Origin: Betaproteobacteria bacterium
GTDB lineage: Bacteria; Pseudomonadota; Gammaproteobacteria; Burkholderiales; SG8-39
Direction of reading: 5' to 3'
NCBI GenBank assembly: GCA_016234705.1
Contig: JACRAS010000250.1
Location: 1-64,000 of the forward strand
DNA length: 64,000 bases
The position numbers and the translations under genes are program-made. Of the stretch, positions 33,969 through 44,210 are shown piece by piece (position 1 is the first letter of the stretch; the number at the start of each line of letters is the position of its first letter). Below the pieces are notes generated by a model. The model ran no database searches. It was given only the letters and a program-made list of their open reading frames with translations, and was not told the origin of the DNA.

Positions 33969-35273
33969 TTAGGATCGACGCAAGCGGTATTGAGCGGAAC
34001 GGGCATGCGCCTGCAAGCCTTCGCCTTCGGCCAACGCCATCGAAATCTTGCCGAGCACCTGGGCACCCTCCGGCGAAACCATGATCAGGCTGCTGCGCTT
34101 CTGAAAATCGTACACGCCCAATGGCGATGAAAAGCGCGCGCTGCGCGAGGTGGGAAGCACGTGATTGGGTCCGGCGCAATAATCGCCGATGGCTTCGGAA
34201 GTGTAACGACCCAGGAAAATCGCGCCGGCGTGCCGGATTTTTTCCGCCCATTTTTCCGGATTTTCCAGCGAAAGTTCCAGGTGTTCCGGCGCAATGCGGT
34301 TGGCGATGGCGCAGGCTTCATCCAGGTCGCGCACCTGAATCAACGCGCCGCGACCTTTGAGCGAGGCGCGTATCACGGCCTTGCGCGGCATCGCTTCCAG
34401 TTGTCGGGCGATGCTTGCCGCCACCGCGTCGATGAAAGCGGCGTCGGGAGCCAGCAGGATAGCCTGCGCCAGTTCATCATGCTCGGCCTGCGAGAACAGG
34501 TCCATCGCGATCCAGTCCGGGTCCGTCTTGCCGTCGCAAATAATGAGTATCTCCGACGGCCCTGCCACCATATCGATGCCGACCACGCCGAATACGCGCC
34601 GTTTAGCCGCGGCGACGTAGGCGTTGCCCGGGCCGACGATCTTGTCCACTTGCGCGATGGTCTGGGTGCCATAGGCGAGCGCGCCCACCGCCTGCGCCCC
34701 GCCGATGGTGAACACCCGGTCCACGCCGGCGATGGCGGCGGCCGCCATCACCAGCTCGTTTTTTGCGCCGCGCGGCGTCGGCACCACCATGACGAGTTCG
34801 GCCACGCCGGCCACCTTGGCCGGAAGCGCATTCATCAGCACCGAGGACGGATAGGCCGCTTTGCCGCCCGGCACATATAGGCCGACGCGGTCGATCGGCG
34901 TCAGCTTCTGTCCGAGCACCGTGCCATCGGCCTCGGTGTACTGCCAGGACTGCGCCAGTTGCTTTTCGTGGTAGCGGCGCACGCGCGCAGCCGCCTGCTC
35001 CAGCGCCTCGCGCTGCGCGCTCGGCAGCGCGTCGCGGGCGCGCGCAAGCAGCTCCCGCGACAGCTCGAGCTCGGCCAGCGTCGCCGCCGTCACGCCGTCG
35101 AAGCGCGCGGTGTATTCGAGCACCGCCGCATCACCGCGGCTTTTCACCGCGGCGAGGATTTCGGCCACGGTCGCATCCACCGTCTGGTCCTGGGCGGCGT
35201 CGAACGCGGTGAGCCGCGCGAGGCGCGCGTCGAAATCCGCGTCGCGGGTGGACAGGCGGGCGATCTCAGCCAT
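33969..35273 (-). CDS. hisD: histidinol dehydrogenase
   Basis: The 434-residue zinc enzyme performs the last two steps. It contains [20 protein letters not shown], the [16 protein letters not shown] segment, [17 protein letters not shown] with a zinc ligand, and [20 protein letters not shown]. It overlaps hisG by eight bases (35266-35273). Length and motifs are normal. Confidence 0.96.
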   Translation of the reverse strand: MAEIARLSTRDADFDARLARLTAFDAAQDQTVDATVAEILAAVKSRGDAAVLEYTARFDGVTAATLAELELSRELLARARDALPSAQREALEQAAARVRRYHEKQLAQSWQYTEADGTVLGQKLTPIDRVGLYVPGGKAAYPSSVLMNALPAKVAGVAELVMVVPTPRGAKNELVMAAAAIAGVDRVFTIGGAQAVGALAYGTQTIAQVDKIVGPGNAYVAAAKRRVFGVVGIDMVAGPSEILIICDGKTDPDWIAMDLFSQAEHDELAQAILLAPDAAFIDAVAASIARQLEAMPRKAVIRASLKGRGALIQVRDLDEACAIANRIAPEHLELSLENPEKWAEKIRHAGAIFLGRYTSEAIGDYCAGPNHVLPTSRSARFSSPLGVYDFQKRSSLIMVSPEGAQVLGKISMALAEGEGLQAHARSAQYRLRRS

Positions 35274-35922
35274 TACTTTTTTTCTTCGCAGCTACCGCAA
35301 ACGCATCGACCAGCGGCTGGATCGCCGTGCGCTTCAGCTTCAGCGCAGCCACATTGATGATCAGCCGCGCCGAGATCGGCACGATCTCTTCCACCGCGCG
35401 CAGATTGTTGGCCTTCAGCGTATTGCCGCTCGACACCAGGTCGACGATGGCGTCGGCCAGTCCCACCAGCGGGGCGAGTTCCATCGAGCCGTAGAGCTTG
35501 ATCAGGTCGACGTGCACGCCCTTGGCGGCGAAATGCTCGCGCGCCGTCTGCACGTACTTGGTGGCGACGCGCAGCCGCGCGCCCTGCTTCACCGCCTGCG
35601 CATAGTCGAAACCCAGCGGCGCCGCCACCATCATGCGGCAGGCCGCGATCCCGAGGTCAAGCGGCTGGTACAGCCCGTCCCCGCCATGCTCAAGCAGCAC
35701 GTCCCTGCCGGCGATGCCCAGGTCGGCGGCGCCGTACTGCACATACGTCGGGGTATCGGAAGCGCGCACGATAATCAGGCGCACCTGCGGCCGGCTGGTG
35801 GCGATGATCAGCTTGCGCGAAGTTTCCGGATCGTCGCGCGGCGCCACGCCTGCCGCCTTCAGCAGCGGCAAGGTTTCCTCGAAGATGCGGCCCTTGGACA
35901 GGGCTATGATGATTTTGGGCAC
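35266..35922 (-). CDS. hisG: ATP phosphoribosyltransferase, short form
   Basis: The 218-residue short HisG performs step 1 of the pathway. It begins [19 protein letters not shown] and has [14 protein letters not shown] and the PRPP motif [16 protein letters not shown]. Lacking the C-terminal regulatory domain, it needs the HisRS-like partner HisZ, which is not in this window. It is the first his gene, 39 bases after murA. Confidence 0.96.
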   Translation of the reverse strand: MPKIIIALSKGRIFEETLPLLKAAGVAPRDDPETSRKLIIATSRPQVRLIIVRASDTPTYVQYGAADLGIAGRDVLLEHGGDGLYQPLDLGIAACRMMVAAPLGFDYAQAVKQGARLRVATKYVQTAREHFAAKGVHVDLIKLYGSMELAPLVGLADAIVDLVSSGNTLKANNLRAVEEIVPISARLIINVAALKLKRTAIQPLVDAFAVAAKKKSNG

Positions 35923-35961
35923 GAGCGATGCTTGACTGAAAAAGGGATTTTAAGGCTTTTC

Positions 35962-37227
<1,266 letters not shown>

Positions 37228-37240
37228 TCAGGCCGCTTGT

Positions 37241-37492
37241 TCACGCCGTGTCTCCAGACTGTTCATGCCACTCCTCCGGCGTGAGGGTCTGCATCGACAG
37301 CGCGTGAACCTCCTCGCGCATGCGTTCGCCCAGGGCCTGGTAGACACGCTGGTGCCGCTGCACACGGGTCTTGCCGCGGAACTCGGCAGAGACGATCAGC
37401 GCCTGGAAATGCTGGCCGTCGCCGGCGAGCTCGAGATGCTCGCAGGGCAGGCCGCGCTCGATGTAGGTCTTGACGTCTTCCGCTGTAACCAT
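37241..37492 (-). CDS. ibaG: BolA/IbaG-family protein
   Basis: This 83-residue BolA-fold protein contains VKTYIERGLPCEHLELAGDG and the conserved loop RQHRVYQALGERM-like segment (VQRHQRVYQALG) and ends with the HALSMQTLTPEEW motif. Such proteins work with monothiol glutaredoxins in [2Fe-2S] handling. Its place between a transporter operon and murA is the same as in E. coli. Confidence 0.92.
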   Translation of the reverse strand: MVTAEDVKTYIERGLPCEHLELAGDGQHFQALIVSAEFRGKTRVQRHQRVYQALGERMREEVHALSMQTLTPEEWHEQSGDTA

Positions 37493-37502
37493 GGTGGTCC
37501 TT

Positions 37503-38258
37503 TCAGTGACGTAGTTTATAACCGCGCTTGAGCAGCGCGAGGGTAAGGGCGGTGAGCACGAGCAGGCTGGCGCCGGCGATAACTAGGCTCAACACCGGAT
37601 TGATATCGGACACGCCGAAAAAACCGTAGCGAAAACCGTCGATCATGTAGAAAAAGGGGTTGAAGTGCGACAGCGTCTGCCAGAAGGCCGGCAGCGAGTG
37701 GATCGAGTAGAACACTCCCGACAGGAAGGTCAGCGGCATGATCAGGAAGCTCTGGAACGCCGCCACCTGGTCGAATTTCTCGGCCCAGATGCCGGCGATC
37801 AGGCCTAAGGTGCCCAGAATGGCACTGCCGGCGACGGCGAATGCGATTATCCACAGCGGGTGCTCGAACGAGAGGCCGACGAAACCGAGCGATACCAGCA
37901 GCACCCCCACGCCGACGACCATGCCGCGCGCCACCGAAGCGAGCACGTAAGCGGCGAAGAAATCCCAGTACGACAGCGGCGGCAGCAGCACGAAAATAAT
38001 GTTGCCGGTGATCTTGGACTGAATCAGGCTGGAAGAACTGTTGGCAAACGCGTTTTGCAGCACCGCCATCATCACCAGGCCCGGCACCAGGAAGGCGGAG
38101 TAAGGCACCGCACCGTACACCGGCGCTTGCCCCCGCATCACGTGGGAGAAGATGAGCAGGTACAGAAGCGTGGTCAGCACCGGCGCGGCGATGGTCTGGA
38201 ACGCCACTTTCCAGAAGCGCAGGAGTTCCTTGTACAGCAGCGTGCCAAAACCGCTCAT
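37503..38258 (-). CDS. ABC-2 type transporter permease (YadH-like)
   Basis: This 251-residue integral membrane protein has about six hydrophobic segments and the ABC-2 signature region (GIWAEKFDQVAAFQSFLIMPLTFLSGVFYSI, in parts). It ends with a short cytoplasmic tail. Together with the ATPase gene that overlaps it by 4 bp it forms an exporter of the YadGH/NodIJ type. The substrate is unknown, but its place between mla genes and ibaG suggests an envelope role. Confidence 0.88.
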   Translation of the reverse strand: MSGFGTLLYKELLRFWKVAFQTIAAPVLTTLLYLLIFSHVMRGQAPVYGAVPYSAFLVPGLVMMAVLQNAFANSSSSLIQSKITGNIIFVLLPPLSYWDFFAAYVLASVARGMVVGVGVLLVSLGFVGLSFEHPLWIIAFAVAGSAILGTLGLIAGIWAEKFDQVAAFQSFLIMPLTFLSGVFYSIHSLPAFWQTLSHFNPFFYMIDGFRYGFFGVSDINPVLSLVIAGASLLVLTALTLALLKRGYKLRH

Positions 38259-39223
38259 CGATTCGGCGAGGCTGGCGCCGGGAGTACGCAGGAGGCGCTG
38301 CGTCCCCCGCGCCGCTCTCCTCCGTCCTCCATATTCATGATCTGCACGAACACGTCTTCCAGATCGGGCTGCAGCAACTCCAGCTCCTCGATCCGCGCGC
38401 CCGCCTCGCGCACCTGCGCGAGCACGCCTTCGACTTCGGCGAAACTGCGCAAGCGCAGCGTATGCACCGCGTCCCGGCTGTCGCGCACCCGCGCCGCCAG
38501 CGCCGCGGGCAGCGCCGCGCCGGCGATGCGCAGTTTCAGATACAGGCTGTTCCAGCGGTTGACCAAATTACTGGTGGTATCGAGCGCGACGATGCGCCCC
38601 TGCTTGAGCATGGCGATGCGCGCGCACAAGGCCTCGGCCTCCTCCAGATAATGCGTGGTCAGCACGATGGTGTGGCCGTCGCGGTTCAAGCCGCGCACGA
38701 ACTCCCAAAGCCCCTGGCGCAGCTCCACGTCCACACCGGCGGTCGGCTCGTCCAGCACGATCACCGGCGGCTTGTGCACCAGCGCCTGCGCCACCAGCAC
38801 GCGCCGCTTCATGCCGCCGGAAAGCGAGCGCATATTGGCGCCGGCCTTGCCGGCGAGGTCCAGGTGGTGCATGACCTCGTCGATCCAGGCGTCGTTATGC
38901 TTCAGGCCGAAATAGCCCGACTGGATACGCAAGGTTTCGCGCACGCTGAAAAAAGGATCGAACACCAGTTCCTGCGGCACCACGCCCAGCGCCCGGCGCG
39001 ACGCGCGATAGTCGGCGATGACGTCGTGCCCCATGACGCGCACGCTGCCGCTGTCGGCGCGCGCCAGCCCGGCAAGAATGTTGATGAGCGTGGTCTTGCC
39101 GGCGCCGTTGGGGCCAAGCAGGCCGAAGAACTCGCCCTGCGCCACCTTCAGGTCGATGCCGGAGAGCGCCTGAACTGCGCCGAAGCGCTTGTGCACCTGC
39201 TGGATCTGGATCGCGGGGATCAT
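38255..39223 (-). CDS. ABC transporter ATP-binding protein (YadG-like)
   Basis: The 322-residue ATPase has Walker A GPNGAGKTT, signature LSGGMKRRV and Walker B VIVLDEPTAGVDVE, followed by the H-loop THYLEEAE. A C-terminal domain of about 90 residues is typical of drug/lipid-type ABC-2 ATPases. The last roughly 20 residues (GGERRGGRSASC and onward) look like read-through and are unlike the family. Confidence 0.9.
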   Translation of the reverse strand: MIPAIQIQQVHKRFGAVQALSGIDLKVAQGEFFGLLGPNGAGKTTLINILAGLARADSGSVRVMGHDVIADYRASRRALGVVPQELVFDPFFSVRETLRIQSGYFGLKHNDAWIDEVMHHLDLAGKAGANMRSLSGGMKRRVLVAQALVHKPPVIVLDEPTAGVDVELRQGLWEFVRGLNRDGHTIVLTTHYLEEAEALCARIAMLKQGRIVALDTTSNLVNRWNSLYLKLRIAGAALPAALAARVRDSRDAVHTLRLRSFAEVEGVLAQVREAGARIEELELLQPDLEDVFVQIMNMEDGGERRGGRSASCVLPAPASPNR

Positions 39224-39253
39224 GTGCGGCGCCGCGTCACGGCGGGGTGAAAA

Positions 39254-39541
39254 TCAGGCCGGATCGGCCTGCAGCAGATCGGATACGGCGTAGAGTTCGG
39301 CGAGGTGCCGCATGGCTTCAGGAAGGTTGGCAAGGGACAGCGCGAGCTTGCGCCGGCGCGCCTCGCGCATGCACTCCAAAGCCAGCGCCACTGCCGCCGA
39401 GTCCACTTCGGTGACGCCCTTGAAATCGAGCACCGACGCGCCCGGCACGAGCAGCGCGCGCACTTGCGCCAACAGCGCGGAGACGGTAGCTATCGTGACC
39501 GGGCCGTCGAACAGCAGCCGGTCGCCTTCTTGGGTGATCAC
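39254..39541 (-). CDS. mlaB: STAS-domain protein MlaB
   Basis: This 95-residue protein starts at GTG 39541, overlapping the mlaC stop (GTGA). The STAS fold is visible in FDGPVTIATVSALLAQ, VLDFKGVTEVDSAAVALALE with the Asp-Ser switch, and LPEAMRHLAELYAV. MlaB binds the MlaF ATPase and supports activity of the MlaFEDB complex. A longer frame to 39700 exists but is out of keeping with the family. Confidence 0.86.
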   Translation of the reverse strand: MITQEGDRLLFDGPVTIATVSALLAQVRALLVPGASVLDFKGVTEVDSAAVALALECMREARRRKLALSLANLPEAMRHLAELYAVSDLLQADPA

Positions 39542-40158
39542 TTGGGCTTGGCGCTGGCCTGGGTTTCCAGGGAGCGGTTCTTGCCGGCGAGAGACTTGAT
39601 CAGACCGTCTACGCCGCCGTCGCGAATCTCGGCATTGAAGGTCTCGCGGTAATTGGTCACGAGGCTTACGCCTCCGACCACGACGTCGTAGGCCTTCCAA
39701 CCGGCTGGTGTCTTCTCCATGCCGTAATCGATGCTGATCGGCTCGGTGCCCGGCCGCTTGACCTGGGTCCTGACCGTGACATCGGTGTCTCCTGCGGCGG
39801 CGCGCAGCGGCTTGAACTCGATCACCTCGTTCTTGTAGGTCGACAACGCGCCCGAGTAGGTGTGCACCAGCAGGGTGCGAAATTCGCCGACCAGCACCTT
39901 CTGCTGCTCCGCGTTCGCCTTGGGCCAGTTGCGCCCCATGGCGAGCGCGGTCATACGGCTGAAGTTGAAATGCGGCAGCACCTTGGCATCGACCAGTTCA
40001 TTGATTTTCTTTCGGTTGCCGGCCTGGATGTCCTTATCCTGCTTGATGATATCGATAACTTCATTGCTGATTTTTTTGATTTGCGCGTCGGGCGCGAGCT
40101 CCTGCGCCGAGACTGTAGTCGCGAAAAAGAAAAAACACAGCGCGAAAAACAATTTCAT
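39538..40158 (-). CDS. mlaC: periplasmic phospholipid carrier MlaC
   Basis: The protein has 206 residues. A signal peptide (KLFFALCFFFFATTVSA, cleaved before QELA) is followed by the Ttg2D/MlaC lipid-binding domain (VLPHFNFSRMTALAMG, FRTLLVHTYSGALSTYKNE, VVVGGVSLVTNYRETFNAEI). It shuttles phospholipid between MlaA in the outer membrane and MlaFEDB in the inner membrane. Its ATG overlaps the mlaA stop by 4 bp. Confidence 0.94.
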   Translation of the reverse strand: MKLFFALCFFFFATTVSAQELAPDAQIKKISNEVIDIIKQDKDIQAGNRKKINELVDAKVLPHFNFSRMTALAMGRNWPKANAEQQKVLVGEFRTLLVHTYSGALSTYKNEVIEFKPLRAAAGDTDVTVRTQVKRPGTEPISIDYGMEKTPAGWKAYDVVVGGVSLVTNYRETFNAEIRDGGVDGLIKSLAGKNRSLETQASAKPK

Positions 40159-41171
40159 CGTGCCCTTAGGCTGGTTCGCGCCGGCCCGTCGCGCACCTCG
40201 CCCGAAACGGCGAGGAGTACCTCATAATTCAAGGGGATCCTGGGTTCATAGACGATCCCGCTCACGCCGGCTGCCTCAGGCCTCGCGGCGACCGGCTGCG
40301 CCGGGGCCTCGGAAAACTCCTGCGCCGGGGTGAGTTCCTCGTCGGCAGCCGTGATGACCCGTTCGCCCCACTGGGTGGTGATCCGCGCCGGCGCCAATTC
40401 GGTTTCGGCACGCGCTGATGTGTACCTGTCCTTGCTTTCGCCGGATTCCGAAGTCTTGGCCGGATCGGGTTCGGGTGGCGCATCGCCGTCGTAAATCAGA
40501 CTGCGGCGGCGCTGCAGGTACGCGTCGCGCACGTAGGCATAGTGGTCCAGCGCCGCCTCCTCGGCCAGGCGGCTGAGATCGAGCAGGTTGGCGCGGTTAT
40601 CGACGGCACGCACCCCTACAAGCTCGTTGCGAGTGGGAATGTTGCCCACGTACCACAGCGGATCGCCGCGCCAGTCCAAGGCGAGCAGGCTGATACCGTC
40701 GCGCACGCTGCTCGGCCCGAGTATGGGCAACACCACGAAGGCGCCGCTGCCCACGCCCCAGCGTCCCAGAGTCTGGCCGAAGTCCTCGTTGTGCTTCTCC
40801 AGCCCGGCGTTGCTGGCGACGTCGAACAAGCCCAGGATGCCGACGGTGGTGTTCATCGCAAAGCGGCCGAAATCGCTCACGCCGGCGCCAACCTTGCCTT
40901 GGAGGATATTGTTGATGCCGATCCAGAGATCGCCCAGGTTGGCGAAGAAATTGGTCACGCCGGTACGGGCAAATTCCGGCATCACTGTCTTGTAGCCGCC
41001 GGCCAACGGTTTGATGACGGCCTTGTCTACGCCTTCGTTGAAGCCGAACATGGCGCGGTTGTAGCCTTCGAGCGGGTCGCCGGGAGTACCGCCGGTCGTG
41101 GCGCAGCCGCCCAGGCCGACCAGCGCGGCGAGCAAGGACAATCCGAGGAAACGCCGCAAAATGACGATCAT
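40155..41171 (-). CDS. mlaA: outer-membrane lipoprotein MlaA (VacJ)
   Basis: The protein has 338 residues. A signal with lipobox LGGC leads to the VacJ core: DPLEGYNRAMFGFNEGVDKAV, PEFARTGVTNFFANLGD, DFGQTLGRWGVGSGAFVVLPILGPSSVRD in parts. It removes misplaced phospholipid from the outer leaflet. The C-terminal extension of about 100 residues, polar and Glu/Pro-rich, is longer than in E. coli. Its place inside the mla operon is characteristic of betaproteobacteria. Confidence 0.94.
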   Translation of the reverse strand: MIVILRRFLGLSLLAALVGLGGCATTGGTPGDPLEGYNRAMFGFNEGVDKAVIKPLAGGYKTVMPEFARTGVTNFFANLGDLWIGINNILQGKVGAGVSDFGRFAMNTTVGILGLFDVASNAGLEKHNEDFGQTLGRWGVGSGAFVVLPILGPSSVRDGISLLALDWRGDPLWYVGNIPTRNELVGVRAVDNRANLLDLSRLAEEAALDHYAYVRDAYLQRRRSLIYDGDAPPEPDPAKTSESGESKDRYTSARAETELAPARITTQWGERVITAADEELTPAQEFSEAPAQPVAARPEAAGVSGIVYEPRIPLNYEVLLAVSGEVRDGPARTSLRAR

Positions 41172-41183
41172 TCTTCTTCCTTC

Positions 41184-41660
41184 TTACTTATTGTCTTTGT
41201 TGCCGTCCGCCGCCTTGTTGAACAGGAACTGGCTGATCAGGTTCTCCAGTACCACCGCGGACTGGGTGATCTTCAGCTTGTCGCCGCTTTTCAACTTCGC
41301 CGTGTCGCCGCCGGCCGTAAGGCCGATATACTGCTCGCCGAGCAGGCCAGAGGTCAGGATTTTAGCCGAAGTATCCTTCGGAAACTCGTAGCGCTTGTCG
41401 ATCGAGAAAGCGACCGTCGCTTCGTACGCTTCAGTGTCGAAGACGATGTCCTCGACCCGCCCGACGACCACCCCCGCGCTTTTCACCGGCGCCCGCTTCT
41501 TCAGGCCGCCAATGTTATCAAAATTCGCCTTGACTAGATAGGTTTCGGCGGCGGAGAAGGACGCAAGATTGCCCACCTTCAGCGCCAGGAACAAGAGCGC
41601 GCCCAAGCCGATGGCGACGAACACGCCCACCCATAGGTCCAGTGTCTTACGCTTCATCAT
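41184..41660 (-). CDS. mlaD: MlaD substrate-binding (MCE) protein
   Basis: The 158-residue protein has one N-terminal membrane helix (LWVGVFVAIGLGALLFLALKVG) and an MCE domain (FDNIGGLKKRAPVKSAGVVVGRV in parts, SGLLGEQYIGLTAGG), then a C-terminal helix that forms the hydrophobic channel. It forms hexameric rings at the periplasmic face of MlaFE. Its start (41660) lies just after the mlaE stop. Confidence 0.93.
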   Translation of the reverse strand: MMKRKTLDLWVGVFVAIGLGALLFLALKVGNLASFSAAETYLVKANFDNIGGLKKRAPVKSAGVVVGRVEDIVFDTEAYEATVAFSIDKRYEFPKDTSAKILTSGLLGEQYIGLTAGGDTAKLKSGDKLKITQSAVVLENLISQFLFNKAADGNKDNK

Positions 41661-41662
41661 CT

Positions 41663-42454
41663 TTACGCCCCTCGAAACATGAATGCAGTCAGCATGAAAT
41701 CCAGCGCGAGTATCGCCAGCGACGAGGTCACCACGGTGCGCGTGGTCGCGCCCGATACGCCCTCGGCGGTAGGCGGCGCGTCGTAGCCCTCGAACACCGC
41801 GATCCAGGTGACCGCGACGCCGAACACCACGCTCTTGATCACGCCGTTGAGAATGTCCTCCTCGAAGTCGACCGAATCCTGCATTTGCGACCAGAACGAA
41901 CCTGCATCGACGCCGATCAACTGCACGCCGACCAGGTAGCCGCCGAATACGCCCATCGCGGAAAACATCGCCGCCAACAGCGGCATCGAGATCACGCCGG
42001 CCCAGAAGCGCGGCGCGATCACGCGCGCGATCGGATCCACCGCCATCATCTCCATCGCCGCCAACTGCTCGGTGGCCTTCATCAGGCCGATTTCCGCGGT
42101 GATGGCCGAGCCGGCGCGGCTGGCGAACAAAAGACCCGCCACCACCGGCCCGAGTTCGCGCACCAGCGACAGCGCCACCAGCACGCCCAGCGCCGAGGAA
42201 GAGCCATAGCGCACCAGGGTGTCGTAGCCCTGCAGGCCCAGCACCATGCCGACGAACAGGCCCGACACCAGGATGATGATCAGCGACAGCACGCCGGCGA
42301 AATAGATCTCGCGCACGACGAGCGAGAAGCGGCGAAAGCACATGCCGGAGTTCTGCAGCGTCAGCAGGAGAAAACGGCTGGCGAAACCGAGACGGTGGAT
42401 GGAGCTGGTTGCGCGGCCGCCCAGGTGTTCGAGAAAGCCGATCGCTGCGCTCAT
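41663..42454 (-). CDS. mlaE: MlaE lipid-transport permease
   Basis: This 263-residue multi-pass permease has FVGMVLGLQGYDTLVRYG, the conserved LVRELGPVVAGLLFASRAGSAI region and EIGLMKATEQLAAMEMMAVDP, diagnostic for the MlaE/YrbE family. It overlaps mlaF by 4 bp. Confidence 0.95.
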   Translation of the reverse strand: MSAAIGFLEHLGGRATSSIHRLGFASRFLLLTLQNSGMCFRRFSLVVREIYFAGVLSLIIILVSGLFVGMVLGLQGYDTLVRYGSSSALGVLVALSLVRELGPVVAGLLFASRAGSAITAEIGLMKATEQLAAMEMMAVDPIARVIAPRFWAGVISMPLLAAMFSAMGVFGGYLVGVQLIGVDAGSFWSQMQDSVDFEEDILNGVIKSVVFGVAVTWIAVFEGYDAPPTAEGVSGATTRTVVTSSLAILALDFMLTAFMFRGA

Positions 42455-43272
42455 CCTGCGTTCCTGGCGTACAGGTCGCGCCCGTAGTCGTCTGCCGGGA
42501 AATGGAACGGCATCGGTCCGTCCATTTCTCCATGAACGAACTGATGCACAAACGGCTTATCCGAGGCGCGCAGTTCAGCCGGAGTCCCCTGCGTGATGAT
42601 CACGCCGTCGGACATGAAATAGACGTAGTCCACGAGCTGCAACGCCTCGGCCACGTCGTGGGTCACGATGACGGAAGTGGCGCCAAGGGAGTCGTTCAGG
42701 CGCCGGATCAGCTGGCCGATGACGCCCATGGAGACGGGGTCCAGACCGGCGAACGGCTCGTCGTACATGATCAGCATCGGGTCGAGCGCCGTGGTGCGCG
42801 CCAGCGCCACGCGCCGGGCCATCCCGCCCGACAGCTCCGAGGGCATGAGCCGGTGTGCACCGCGCAGGCCCACCGCCTGCAGCTTCATCAGCACCAGATC
42901 GTCGATCAACTCCTCCGGCAGATCGGTGTGCTCGCGCATCTGGAACGCGACGTTATCGTAGCACGACATGTCGGTAAACAGCGCCCCGAACTGGAACAGC
43001 ATCCCCATCCTGCGGCGCAGCGCGAACAGTTCGTCGTGACTGAGTCTGGCCACCGCCCTGCCGCCGACGCGCACCTCCCCCCGAGTGGGACGCAGCGCGC
43101 CGCCGATCAGGCGCAGCAGCGTGGTTTTGCCGCAGCCGGACAGCCCCATGATGGCCACCACCTGGCCGCGCCGGATGCTGAGGTTGATGCCCTTGAGGAT
43201 CTGGCGGCTGTCGTAGGCGAAGTTTACGTTTTCGACCTCGACCAGATTGTCTGTTGCAGGTTTCGTCGGCAC
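42451..43272 (-). CDS. mlaF: MlaF lipid-transport ATPase
   Basis: The 273-residue ATPase energises the Mla pathway. It has Walker A GLSGCGKTT, signature LSGGMARRVALART, Walker B LIMYDEPFAGLDP and H-loop VTHDVAEA. It is the first gene of the mlaFEDACB operon and diverges from the ABC gene at 43416. Confidence 0.96.
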   Translation of the reverse strand: MPTKPATDNLVEVENVNFAYDSRQILKGINLSIRRGQVVAIMGLSGCGKTTLLRLIGGALRPTRGEVRVGGRAVARLSHDELFALRRRMGMLFQFGALFTDMSCYDNVAFQMREHTDLPEELIDDLVLMKLQAVGLRGAHRLMPSELSGGMARRVALARTTALDPMLIMYDEPFAGLDPVSMGVIGQLIRRLNDSLGATSVIVTHDVAEALQLVDYVYFMSDGVIITQGTPAELRASDKPFVHQFVHGEMDGPMPFHFPADDYGRDLYARNAG

Positions 43273-43304
43273 GGAAGGGCGTCAGCCTGAAGCGCGAAGC
43301 GCGC

Positions 43305-43310
43305 ATTCTA
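43305..43310 (-). promoter_or_regulatory. mla operon -10 candidate (extended)
   Basis: On the minus strand TGGTAGAAT provides an extended -10 (TG-N-TAGAAT), 33-38 bases before the mlaF start. No good -35 is seen. It would drive mlaF and possibly everything through murA and hisGDC. Confidence 0.3.
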
Positions 43311-43415
43311 CCAGACTGATACCGCTGCGCGTTTCGGTGAACGGCGCCGGCGGCGCAGCCACATGGCTTCATGTTGCCTGTTATAGTATTTACTTCGCAT
43401 AGCTTAGCTCGTCCA

Positions 43416-44210
43416 ATGACGCAATCGGCTGTCCGCTTCGACCAGGTCAGAAAAAGCTATGGCCGCCGGGCGGTGCTGCAGGGGATCGACCTCGACATCG
43501 CCGCTGGCATGAGCTTCGGCCTGGTCGGGATCAATGGCGCCGGCAAGACCACGTTGATCAAGTGCCTGCTCGACTTCTGTCATCTTGACGCCGGCGGGAT
43601 CGAGATATTCGGCACCCGGCATACCGATAGCCGCGCCCGCGCGCGGCTGGCTTTCCTGCCGGAGCGGTTCATGCCGCCTTATTTCCTCACCGGCCGCGAC
43701 TTCCTCGGCTATATGCTCGCGCTGGATGAGCGCGTCGCCGACGAAGACAAGGTGCGCGCCATGTTTGCCGCGCTCGAGCTGGACGCCACGGCGCTGGAGC
43801 GGCCGGTGCGCTCGTATTCGAAGGGCATGACGCAAAAGCTGGGACTGGGGGCTTGCCTGCTGGCCGAGCCCGACCTGCTGATTCTGGATGAACCAATGAG
43901 CGGACTCGATCCCCTGGCGCGCGCCCGCGTCAAGCAATTGCTGCGGCAATTGCTTGACCGGGGCCGCACCTTGTTCTTCACTTCCCATGCCCTGCCCGAT
44001 GTAGAGGAAATTTGCGAATATATGGTGGTACTGCACCAGGGCGGGCTGCGTTTTTGCGGCAGCCCGCGCGCCCTGATGCAGAGCTACGCCCCGAAGGAAG
44101 TACCCACCTCTTCGGGTGGTCCCGACCTTCGGTCTCCCACCTTGGGGTACGCCCAGGACTCGATGGAGCAAGCCTTTCTCAAATGCATCGAAAGCGGCGC
44201 CCATGGCTGA
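43416..44210 (+). CDS. ABC transporter ATP-binding protein
   Basis: The 264-residue ATPase is of the CcmA/NosF-like ABC-2 type: Walker A GINGAGKTT, a Q-loop replaced by FLPERFMPPYF, signature YSKGMTQKLGLG, Walker B LLILDEPMSGLDP and H-loop TSHALPDVE. The C-terminal part contains an odd Pro/Ser/Gly-rich segment encoded by the palindromic sequence at 44100-44150. ATG 43416 is chosen because the domain begins shortly after. Its stop overlaps the response-regulator start. No permease gene is adjacent; the nearest is the truncated one at 63763. Confidence 0.88.
   Translation: MTQSAVRFDQVRKSYGRRAVLQGIDLDIAAGMSFGLVGINGAGKTTLIKCLLDFCHLDAGGIEIFGTRHTDSRARARLAFLPERFMPPYFLTGRDFLGYMLALDERVADEDKVRAMFAALELDATALERPVRSYSKGMTQKLGLGACLLAEPDLLILDEPMSGLDPLARARVKQLLRQLLDRGRTLFFTSHALPDVEEICEYMVVLHQGGLRFCGSPRALMQSYAPKEVPTSSGGPDLRSPTLGYAQDSMEQAFLKCIESGAHG
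44100..44150. repeat. REP-like palindromic element inside a coding region
   Basis: Outer arms GTACCC (44100-44105) and GGGTAC (44145-44150) enclose three smaller stems: CACC/GGTG, GACC-TTCG-GGTC-like and CCCACC/GGGG. The whole 51 bases could fold as a branched hairpin on either strand. Being 51 bases long it inserts 17 codons without a frameshift. It resembles small mobile palindromes (REP/NEMIS-type) inserted near a gene end. Confidence 0.5.
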
